Shown here: one piece after another, positions 7,295 through 12,868 of the stretch
Position numbering within the stretch: position 1 is the first letter of the stretch
Layout of the letters: every line of letters starts with the position of its first letter
Assembly: GCA_019414325.1 (NCBI GenBank)
Contig: DXMG01000025.1
Location: 19,377 to 32,244, forward strand
DNA length: 12,868 bases
Direction: 5' to 3'
From: Collinsella sp.
GTDB lineage: Bacteria > Actinomycetota > Coriobacteriia > Coriobacteriales > Coriobacteriaceae
The notes under the pieces: model-generated
What the model was told of the DNA's origin: nothing
Databases searched by the model: none
The model's input: only the letters and a program-made list of their open reading frames with translations
Translations under genes and position numbers: made by a program

Positions 7295-9198
7295 TAGCAG
7301 CCCTCCTCTCGCGTGGGCGCCTTGGAACCAGCCTGACACGGAACCCTCAAAGGCACGTCCGCGCAGCCCAGCAGCAAGCCGGCCAACTCGTCGGCTAGCG
7401 CCTCAACCGTATAAAGATTGTCGCAGCGGAGCGGCACACCGGCTTTCGCGAGCGCCAGCGCCATGCGCTGGGCGGCGGGAACGCCCAGGCCGATCGACTT
7501 GAGCTCGTCCGCGTGCGCAAAAACCTGCGCGGGCGTTCCCTCGGCAAACACGGCGCCCTCGTTCATCACAACGATACGGTCACAGCAATTTGCCAGGTCA
7601 TCCATGCTATGCGAAACCATGACAACAGTCAGGCCCTCGCGATGGAGCCGATCGATGAGCCCCAGGAAATCCCTGCGCGCAGCCGGATCGAGCCCCGCCA
7701 TGGGCTCATCGAGTACTAGGACCTCGGGCTCCATAGCAAGCACGCCAGCAAACGCCACACGCCGCTGCTGGCCGCCCGAAAGCTCAAAGGGGCTCTTGTC
7801 GCCTATCACGGCAAGGTCGAGGCCCACGCGTGCGAGCGATGATGCGACACGGCGTGCGACCTCGTCTTGTGGCAGGCCAAGGTTGCGCGGGCCAAACGCC
7901 ACGTCCTGTGCCACGGTCTCGGCAAATAGCTGGCGCTCGGGATACTGAAACACCACGCCGACCTTGGCCTTAACCGCAGCGGCGTCTTTCTTGCTTGATA
8001 GGTCGAGCCCCAGCGCGCAAACGCTTCCCTCCTGCGGACGAATCAACCCATTGAGATGCTGAACCAGCGTCGATTTGCCCGAGCCGGTATGACCCGCCAG
8101 GCCCAGAAACTCGCTGCGGCGCACCGTCAGCGAAACATCGCGCAGTGCCCAGGGGCTGTTTGGATCGTTGCCCCAAAGGGCCTGTTTGCTCGATGCGTCC
8201 GCAGTGGTCGAGCGTTTGCGCCATCGACGGCGCTCGCGGGCACTCAGCGAGTAACTATGCGAGAGGTGCGAAATCTCGATAACGGGCTCCGACGCGGCCG
8301 CCTCGTCAGTCGCAGAGGACGCATTGTCAAGCGCATGAGAATCGGATGCGGAAGGCTGCCCCGCGATGTCCGCCCCACTCCGCTCGGCGTACGCCTGCGC
8401 AATCTCGGCGACCATATCCGCCTCGCGCACCTGCGCGCAAACGGGTACGCCCTTCGCACGAAGTGTCCTACCCAGACAGCACGACGCCGGCATATCCAGG
8501 TTGAGCTGCGCAAGTTCGTCCGCCCGCGTCAAGATTTCCTCGGGCGTACCGAGCATGGCAACGCGCCCCGCCCGAAACACCGCGACACGATCGGCCTCGG
8601 CGGCCTCTTCCATAAAGTGCGTAATCATCACGATGGTCATGCCACGATCGCGCAACGCGCGGCAAGCCTTCATAAGGCCCTTGCGCCCGCGCGGATCGAG
8701 CATCGAGGACGCCTCATCCAAAATGAGCACGCGCGGCTCCATGGCGAGCACGCCGGCAAGCGCCACGCGCTGCTTTTGGCCGCCCGAAAGCGCATGGGTC
8801 TCATGGCGCTCAAAGCCCACCAGGCCCACGCCCTTCAGCGCCTCGCGTACGCGCTGCGCGATTTGCGCCGATGGCACGCCAAGGTTTTCGGGACCAAATG
8901 CAACGTCATCTTCGACAAGCGTTGCCACCAGCTGATCATCGGGATTCTGGAACACCATGCCCGCGGTCGAACGAATGTCGTAGACCAGCTCGGGGTCGGA
9001 CGCATCCATGCCGTTGATACGCACCGTGCCCGCATCGGGCTGCAACAGTGCATTCAGATGCTTGGCAAACGTCGACTTGCCCGACCCATTGCCACCGAGG
9101 ATGCAGAAAAACTCGCCATCCTCGATGTTCAGATCGACGCCGTCGAGTGCCGGTGCGGCACCGTCATAGCTAAAGGAAACGCCCCGACACTCAATCAT
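7294..9198 (-). CDS. Fused double ATPase of the ECF transporter (EcfA1-EcfA2 in one chain)
   Basis: One 634-residue chain carries two complete ABC ATPase domains. Domain 1 (about 1-235): Walker A GGNGSGKST (35-43), Q-loop VFQNPDDQ, signature LSGGQ (137-141), Walker B with catalytic Glu162, and switch His194. Domain 2 (about 306-575): Walker A GHTGSGKST (369-377), Q-loop VFQYPERQLF, signature LSGGQ (473-477), Walker B with Glu498, and His530. Both sites look competent. The domains correspond to the separate EcfA1 and EcfA2 of Firmicutes. A polar, low-complexity linker lies at about 270-305 and a basic stretch at 320-330. The start overlaps the ribU stop by four bases (ATGA). With EcfT it forms the energising module for RibU and possibly for other S components encoded elsewhere. 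Confidence 0.94.
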   Translation of the reverse strand: MIECRGVSFSYDGAAPALDGVDLNIEDGEFFCILGGNGSGKSTFAKHLNALLQPDAGTVRINGMDASDPELVYDIRSTAGMVFQNPDDQLVATLVEDDVAFGPENLGVPSAQIAQRVREALKGVGLVGFERHETHALSGGQKQRVALAGVLAMEPRVLILDEASSMLDPRGRKGLMKACRALRDRGMTIVMITHFMEEAAEADRVAVFRAGRVAMLGTPEEILTRADELAQLNLDMPASCCLGRTLRAKGVPVCAQVREADMVAEIAQAYAERSGADIAGQPSASDSHALDNASSATDEAAASEPVIEISHLSHSYSLSARERRRWRKRSTTADASSKQALWGNDPNSPWALRDVSLTVRRSEFLGLAGHTGSGKSTLVQHLNGLIRPQEGSVCALGLDLSSKKDAAAVKAKVGVVFQYPERQLFAETVAQDVAFGPRNLGLPQDEVARRVASSLARVGLDLAVIGDKSPFELSGGQQRRVAFAGVLAMEPEVLVLDEPMAGLDPAARRDFLGLIDRLHREGLTVVMVSHSMDDLANCCDRIVVMNEGAVFAEGTPAQVFAHADELKSIGLGVPAAQRMALALAKAGVPLRCDNLYTVEALADELAGLLLGCADVPLRVPCQAGSKAPTREEGC

Positions 9199-9785
9199 GC
9201 GCGGCCTTTGACCTGGTCCTTTTTAGGCGTGATGAGGTTGGAGACCGCCTTGTACACCACAAGCGTCAACACCGAGTTAAGCACGGTCTTGATAAGGTTG
9301 AACGGCAGCACGGCAGGAATCATGAGCGGGGCGATCACATCGACCGAGCCATACCAGAACCAAACACCAATGGTAAGGTTTGCGACCATAGACAGCGCCG
9401 TAGCGGCAATGACGCCGAGCACCAGGCCAATCACGGCACCCTTATAGGTATGCATCTTCTGGTAGACGATAGCCGCGGGCAGAATGTAGCCCAGCGTGGC
9501 AACCAGGTTCATAAGCGCGCCGACCCAGTCACCCGTAGTGAGCGCATGGATAACGATCGCCATGGCTGCAACAGCGGTACCAGCACCGGGGCCATACGCA
9601 AATCCGCACACCATCGCCGGCACCAGCGACGGGTCATACGTCAAAAATGGCGCCGAAGGAAGAATGGGCAGCTGCACGTACATAAACAGGGCGCCCAAGG
9701 CGCACATCAACGCCATGGTAACGAGCTGTTTGGTGCTCCACCTATTCGTGTTCTCAAAATGGATATGCTGCGACTGTTCAGACAT
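9195..9785 (-). CDS. ribU: Riboflavin ECF transporter S component
   Basis: This 196-residue, strongly hydrophobic protein with about six membrane segments is the substrate-binding subunit of an ECF importer. Helix 1 holds an AxxxA motif (Ala25-Ala29), which packs against EcfT in this family. The segment LPSAPFLTYDPSLVPAM (42-58) matches the loop characteristic of RibU proteins. Specificity for riboflavin rests on that motif and on the FMN riboswitch directly upstream. I chose ATG 9785: the upstream ATG at 9806 lies inside the last helix of the riboswitch, whereas this one follows AGGTGATC. The gene overlaps the ATPase gene by four bases, so uptake genes are translated as a chain. Confidence 0.93.
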   Translation of the reverse strand: MSEQSQHIHFENTNRWSTKQLVTMALMCALGALFMYVQLPILPSAPFLTYDPSLVPAMVCGFAYGPGAGTAVAAMAIVIHALTTGDWVGALMNLVATLGYILPAAIVYQKMHTYKGAVIGLVLGVIAATALSMVANLTIGVWFWYGSVDVIAPLMIPAVLPFNLIKTVLNSVLTLVVYKAVSNLITPKKDQVKGRA

Positions 9786-9787
9786 AA

Positions 9788-9795
9788 GATCACCT
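9788..9795 (-). promoter_or_regulatory. Extended Shine-Dalgarno AGGTGATC that sets the ribU start
   Basis: AGGTGATC lies two bases before the ATG. It matches the anti-Shine-Dalgarno end of 16S rRNA beyond the usual GGAGG core, so the effective spacing from AGG is about seven bases. It begins only four bases past the riboswitch closing helix, so folding of the aptamer could directly control ribosome access. Confidence 0.7.
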
Positions 9796-9798
9796 GCC

Positions 9799-9979
9799 TC
9801 TTTCATCCGGACTCTAACCGTTGGTACTGGGGTCTCACCAGTTCAGCCGGCATGCGAACCAACGCATGCACGGGTCGCGGACTCATCGGCTCGGTCGCAG
9901 ACGCCTCGTCTGCGCCACGGCACCCCTTTGGCACCGCCCGATTTACCGCCAGTGGGGAATTTCACCCCGCCCTGAAACA
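9799..9979 (-). ncRNA. FMN riboswitch (RFN element)
   Basis: On the minus strand the conserved RFN blocks appear in order: a GGGCGGGGTGAAATTCCCC block, CTGGCGGT, AGTCCGCGACCCG, ACTGGTGAGACCCCAGT, then ACGGTTAGAGTCCGGATG. The closing helix pairs TTTCA at the 5' end with TGAAA at the 3' end. Two arms are long: CGCAGACG-AGG-CGTCTGCG and GCATGCG/CGCATGC around six bases. FMN binding represses riboflavin synthesis or uptake genes in known cases. No terminator fits between the aptamer and ribU (14 bases), so control is probably at translation initiation. Confidence 0.95.
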
Positions 9980-9988
9980 GCAATTGCA

Positions 9989-10016
9989 AGTGTAGCACGG
10001 GCAGGTTTTCGCGCAA
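9989..10016 (-). promoter_or_regulatory. Candidate promoter of the riboflavin-transport operon
   Basis: The complement of 10011-10016 is TTGCGC and that of 9989-9994 is TACACT, separated by 16 bp. TG precedes the -10 at the extended position (TGCTACACT). Transcription would start a few bases before the riboswitch, as expected. The -35 is a moderate match; the extended -10 supports the call. Confidence 0.55.
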
Positions 10017-10020
10017 GTAT

Positions 10021-10184
10021 GCCAAGGGTAATTTGTGGTGGAGACCAGTTGCCGTAACAACCACGTCTCCCACTCACCCCAAAGTGGTGCGCTTTTCGCG
10101 GCTTTGCCGCGAAACAGCAACCGGGATACGTATCCCCCACAACCACGTCTTTCTCCGCGAGCCGACCTCAAGGCCGTAAACGCA
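10021..10184. repeat. Intergenic cluster of small palindromes and a direct repeat
   Basis: This stretch between the groEL hairpin and the ribU promoter has no credible gene. It holds a 9-bp hairpin TTTCGCGGC-TTT-GCCGCGAAA (10094-10114), a gapless 14-bp palindrome GGGATACGTATCCC (10123-10136), and a 12-bp direct repeat ACAACCACGTCT at 10057-10068 and 10139-10150. A bulged inverted repeat joins about 10035-10045 with 10064-10072. None has a U-tract. Function unknown; operators or repeat debris are possible. Confidence 0.5.
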
Positions 10185-10327
10185 GGGAATCCGGGGGCGT
10201 GACGGGGTTTCTCTCCGGAACATTCCGCAGGACGCAAAGAGACTCCGCAGCGCGAAGCGCGATGCGGAGCCTCTTTGCATGTCCGAGGACGTTCCGGAGA
10301 GAAACCCCGTCACGCCCCCGGATTCCC
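10185..10327. repeat. 143-bp long hairpin with 37-bp perfect arms, after groEL
   Basis: Bases 10185-10221 are the exact reverse complement of 10291-10327 (37 of 37). The inside folds too: GGAC/GTCC and GCAAAGAG/CTCTTTGC (10230-10241 with 10271-10284), then CTCCGCA/TGCGGAG and GCGC-GAA-GCGC at the tip. Roughly 60 pairs form, interrupted by an asymmetric internal loop at 10222-10229 and 10285-10290. It starts 26 bp after the groEL stop and has no U-tract, so it is not a classical intrinsic terminator. It may protect the groEL 3' end, insulate transcription, or be a copy of a genomic repeat. It shares a core with 12519-12717. Confidence 0.8.
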
Positions 10328-10353
10328 GGTGGGAGTTCTAGACCTTGTCGGCC

Positions 10354-11991
10354 TTAGTACATACCGCCGCCCTGCTGACCAGCGGTGGCAGCAGCGATAG
10401 CGTCCTCAAGCTGAGTGTTCTTGGGCACATCGGAGACGGTAGCCTCGGTGATGAGGATCAGGCTGGCGACGGAAGCAGCGTTCTGCAGGGTGACGCGGCT
10501 GACCTTGACGGGGTCGAGGACGCCCATCTCGATCATGTCGCCCCACTCGCCGTTGGCAGAGTTGAGACCCTGGCCGGCGGGCAGCTCGGCAACCTTGTCG
10601 ACCACGACAGCGCCCTCAAAGCCAGCGTTCTTGGCGATGGTAGCGACCGGAGCGGTCAGAGCCTTCTTGACGATGTCGACGCCGATCTTCTCCTCGGGGT
10701 CATCGATCTCGACAGCGTCGAGCGCAGGAGCAGCGTCCATGAAGGCGACGCCGCCACCGGCGACAATGCCCTCCTCGACAGCAGCGCGGGTAGCCTGCAG
10801 GGCGTCCTCGACGCGATGCTTGATCTCCTTGAGCTCGGACTCGGTAGCAGCGCCGACCTTGATGACGGCAACGCCACCGGAGAGCTTGGCCAGGCGCTCC
10901 TGGAGCTTCTCGCGATCGAAGTCAGAGGTGGTGTTCTCCATTTCGCCCTTGATCTGAGCGATGCGGGCGTCGATGGCCTCCTTGGAGCCAGCGCCGCCAA
11001 CGACGACGGTGTTGTCCTTGGAGATGGTGACGGACTTAGCGGTACCGAGCATATCGGCGGTGATGTCAGCGACCTTCACGCCCAGCTCGTCCAGAGCGGC
11101 CTGGCCACCGGTAAGGACGGCGATGTCCTCGAGGATGCGCTTGCGGCGATCGCCGTAGCCCGGAGCCTTGACGGCGCAGACGTTGAGAGCGCCACGGATC
11201 TTGTTGAGGACCAGGGTGGGCAGGGCCTCGCCGTCGATGTCCTCAGCGATGATGAGCAGGCCACGGCCGGCGCGCTGGACAGCCTCGAGAACAGGCATGA
11301 TGTCCTGAACGCTGGAGATCTTCTGGTCGGTGATGAGGATGTACGGATCCTTCATCACGGCCTCCATGCGGTCGTTATCCGTGACGAAGTAAGCGGAGAC
11401 ATAGCCCTTGTCGAACTGCATGCCCTCGACGGTGTCGATGGTGATGTCGAACGTCTGGGAATCCTCGACGGTGATGACGCCGTCCTTGCCCACGACCTCC
11501 ATGGCCTCGGCGATCTTCTCGCCGACCTCGGGGTCACCGGCGGAGATGGTACCGACGGAAGCAATCTGCTCCTTGGTCTCGACCGGCTTGGCCTGCTTCT
11601 TCATCTCGGCGACGGCGGCGTTGACGGCCTTGTCGATGCCGCGACGGATGGCCAGCGGGTTGGCGCCAGCGGCGACGTTGCGCAGACCGTCGTTGACGAT
11701 GGCCTGAGCGAGCAGGGTTGCGGTGGTGGTGCCGTCACCCACGGTGTCGTTGGTCTTGGTGGCGACCTCCTTCACCAGCTGGGCGCCCATGTTCTCGATG
11801 TTGTCCTCGAGCTCGATCTCCTTAGCGACGGAAACGCCGTCGTTGGTGATGGTCGGGGCACCGAACGTGCGCTGCAGCGCAACGTAGCGGCCCTTGGGGC
11901 CCATGGTGACGGTAACGGCGTCGGCCAGGGTGTTGACGCCCTTGGCGAGCTTAGCGCGGGCATCGGTGTTGAACGTAATGTTCTTTGCCAT
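10354..11991 (-). CDS. groL: Chaperonin GroEL (Cpn60)
   Basis: GroEL forms the double-ring chamber that folds proteins with GroES in an ATP-driven cycle. The 545-residue protein has the standard length. ATP-site residues are in place: Asp51 in TNDGVS, GDGTTT at 85-90 with Asp86, and Asp396 in KHRVEDA (counterparts of E. coli Asp52, Asp87 and Asp398). The GAGGGV hinge is present as AGGGVA (411-416). The C-terminus ends in a short Gly-Met tail, QQGGGMY. GGAGG precedes the ATG by ten bases. groES lies 96 bp upstream; that gap holds a GACTCG/CGAGTC stem but no obvious promoter. Since it is co-encoded with groES, it is probably the main housekeeping copy. Confidence 0.98.
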   Translation of the reverse strand: MAKNITFNTDARAKLAKGVNTLADAVTVTMGPKGRYVALQRTFGAPTITNDGVSVAKEIELEDNIENMGAQLVKEVATKTNDTVGDGTTTATLLAQAIVNDGLRNVAAGANPLAIRRGIDKAVNAAVAEMKKQAKPVETKEQIASVGTISAGDPEVGEKIAEAMEVVGKDGVITVEDSQTFDITIDTVEGMQFDKGYVSAYFVTDNDRMEAVMKDPYILITDQKISSVQDIMPVLEAVQRAGRGLLIIAEDIDGEALPTLVLNKIRGALNVCAVKAPGYGDRRKRILEDIAVLTGGQAALDELGVKVADITADMLGTAKSVTISKDNTVVVGGAGSKEAIDARIAQIKGEMENTTSDFDREKLQERLAKLSGGVAVIKVGAATESELKEIKHRVEDALQATRAAVEEGIVAGGGVAFMDAAPALDAVEIDDPEEKIGVDIVKKALTAPVATIAKNAGFEGAVVVDKVAELPAGQGLNSANGEWGDMIEMGVLDPVKVSRVTLQNAASVASLILITEATVSDVPKNTQLEDAIAAATAGQQGGGMY

Positions 11992-12087
11992 AGTGGGTAA
12001 TCCTCCAAAAGAAATGTGACTCGCGTCGCCGCTTCCGAGTCCTATGCGACGAGCGCGTTCAAAGACGAATCAGAGATTCTGACGAGA

Positions 12088-12381
12088 CTAGGCCTCGACG
12101 ACAGCGTAGATGTCATCGGCGCGCATGAGCAGATACTTCTCGCCGTCGACCTTAACCTCGTTGCCACCGAACTTACCGTAGATGACAACGTCACCGACCT
12201 TGACGTCCATGGGAATGCGCTCACCCTTGTCGTTGACCTTGCCGGCGCCAACGGCAACAATGGTGCCGCGCTGCGGCTTCTCCTGAGCGTTGCTGGCGAT
12301 ATACAGACCAGAAGCGGTCTTCTGCTCGGCCTCGTCGGGCTTGACCAGAACACGATCTGCAAGCGGCTTCAAAGACGACAT
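12088..12381 (-). CDS. groS: Co-chaperonin GroES (Cpn10)
   Basis: GroES caps GroEL as a heptamer. The 97-residue protein has family length and motifs: LKPLADRVLVKP at 4-15, the mobile loop around 17-32 with hydrophobic contact residues LYI (26-28), GTIVAVGAGK (39-48), and VGDVVIYGKFGG (62-73). The ATG is preceded by AAGGAGGAG at six bases, a strong site. It is the first gene of groESL. The upstream region has two TATAAC-like -10 elements but no CIRCE or HAIR operator that I can see. Confidence 0.98.
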   Translation of the reverse strand: MSSLKPLADRVLVKPDEAEQKTASGLYIASNAQEKPQRGTIVAVGAGKVNDKGERIPMDVKVGDVVIYGKFGGNEVKVDGEKYLLMRADDIYAVVEA

Positions 12382-12408
12382 GCTTGTCTCCTCCTTTTTG
12401 GGCCGCGC

Positions 12409-12487
12409 GGTTATACCACGCGAATTAACCCTTTTTGTTTGCGTACGCGTTGAATGGTACCCACGAATGGCAGGTTATACAACACGG
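12409..12487 (-). promoter_or_regulatory. Duplicated TATAAC-containing motif before groES (possible tandem promoters)
   Basis: GGTTATAC-C-AC-G-CG at 12409-12422 and GGTTATAC-A-AC-A-CG at 12473-12486 match in 12 of 14 bases and are 64 bp apart. Read on the minus strand each contains GTATAACC, a fair -10. No good -35 is found at 16-18 bp for either. They may be two promoters or two sites for one regulator. The nearer would give a 5' leader of about 20 bases. Confidence 0.4.
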
Positions 12488-12490
12488 AGT

Positions 12491-12509
12491 CAAAAAATCT
12501 TATTTTTTG
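12491..12509. repeat. Short A/T inverted repeat
   Basis: CAAAAAAT at 12491-12498 and ATTTTTTG at 12502-12509 form an exact 8-bp inverted repeat with a 3-base spacer. It lies between the groES promoter region and the long hairpin. Together with that hairpin it could end minus-strand transcription entering from the right, since a run of six U follows the structure. Confidence 0.45.
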
Positions 12510-12518
12510 GCACTTAGA

Positions 12519-12717
12519 TTTTCTGAATGCCGGGGGATAACTTAGCGGTGGCTCCCGGGGCGGACCGGAGGGCATGAAGTTTGCTGCTCTACAGTCCTGC
12601 GCAAGACGGAAAGCACATTAAGTGCTTTCCTTTGCGTGCGGAACCCGCGACAAACTTCATGCCCTCCGGTCCGCCCTGGGAGCCAGGTTGACTAACTAGG
12701 GCCCGGCATTCAGAAAA
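12519..12717. repeat. 199-bp long imperfect hairpin upstream of groES
   Basis: Outer arms 12519-12534 and 12702-12717 are exact reverse complements (16 of 16). Inner arms 12549-12583 and 12651-12685 match in 34 of 35; the exception (G12557 with T12677) is a G-U wobble in plus-strand RNA. Between the arms lies an unpaired stretch of 14 and 16 bases. The tip holds GGAAAGCAC-ATTAA-GTGCTTTCC (12608-12630). It is upstream of the groES promoter region, so it is probably not in groES mRNA. It resembles the groEL-side hairpin in layout and in an internal core sequence. Confidence 0.8.
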
Positions 12718-12866
12718 GTCAGTGCAGCAAAATGGCGATGCGGATGGAATGCACAAGATAGGGGGCACGTTGTTGGGACGCGCTCTTTTAAGTTGCGGTG
12801 GAATAGTTCCTGTTTGGGGGTGCGGACGATTTCTTGGACCGCGCCTAGGCGTATCCAAGCTTCCTG
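12696..12866 (-). CDS. Possible 3' end of a minus-strand gene entering from the right edge
   Basis: A minus-strand frame is open from the right edge to a TAG at 12696-12698, giving 56 residues with no start in the window. The first part (EAWIRLGAVQEIVRTP) reads like ordinary protein with acceptable codon use; the last 20 or so residues fall into the repeat and look unlike protein. A second minus-strand frame is also open here. I do not recognise a family. If real, its stop lies inside the 199-bp hairpin, which would then be its 3' structure. Confidence 0.3.
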   Translation of the reverse strand, partial: QEAWIRLGAVQEIVRTPKQELFHRNLKERVPTTCPLSCAFHPHRHFAALTFLNAGP

Positions 12867-12868
12867 CG

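Noticed and set aside
8056..9447. Plus-strand open frame opposite the ATPase and ribU genes
   Set aside because: Arg/His-rich product with no motif, entirely antisense to well-supported genes.
10057..10150. CRISPR-like direct repeats
   Set aside because: Only two 12-bp copies with an 82-bp offset, no array periodicity and no cas genes.
10074..10313. 79-codon minus-strand open frame between groEL and the riboflavin operon
   Set aside because: It consists largely of the hairpin arm and tip; composition is Arg/Ser-rich and no start signal is present.
10345..12000. A 551-codon open frame on the plus strand covering groEL exactly
   Set aside because: It is the mirror of groEL, with a Leu/Gly/Asp-rich composition expected from reversed GroEL codons. 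Long antisense frames over groEL are common artefacts.
12589..12858. 89-codon minus-strand open frame at the right end
   Set aside because: It runs through both arms of the long hairpin, is rich in Pro, Arg and Cys, and has no ribosome-binding site.

Overview
The window looks like chromosomal DNA from a GC-rich actinobacterium, most plausibly the class Coriobacteriia (Collinsella or a relative). This is an inference from protein character, codon use and gene content; there is no rRNA or other lineage marker. Every convincing gene is on the minus strand, so transcription runs from right to left. The long open frames on the plus strand are shadows.

From the right: 12382-12868 holds no complete gene. 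It contains the groES upstream region, a 199-bp imperfect inverted repeat and possibly the 3' end of another minus-strand gene. groES (GroES co-chaperonin) and groEL (chaperonin) follow as an operon. Just past groEL lies a 143-bp hairpin with 37-bp perfect arms, then a stretch of small palindromes and a 12-bp direct repeat.

Next is a riboflavin uptake operon. An extended -10 promoter precedes an FMN riboswitch, which precedes ribU (substrate-binding S component), a fused double ATPase, EcfT, and two small paralogous flavin-type split-barrel proteins. The genes overlap or nearly abut, and a hairpin terminator closes the unit. FMN should switch the transporter off; RibU imports riboflavin for FMN and FAD synthesis.

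The left half is an arginine operon in the order argC, argJ, argB, argD, covering N-acetylglutamate to N-acetylornithine with ArgJ recycling the acetyl group. Two ARG-box-like palindromes exactly 21 bp apart precede argC. A strong terminator-like hairpin separates argC from argJBD, and a strand-polar hairpin terminator follows argD. Left of that is a 224-bp AT-rich element with 30-bp perfect terminal inverted repeats.

The genes are conventional. The most unusual content is intergenic: three long inverted-repeat elements. Two of them flank groESL and share an internal core sequence while their long arms are unrelated, which suggests a family of structured repeats. I found no CRISPR array, transposase, phage gene, tRNA or rRNA.
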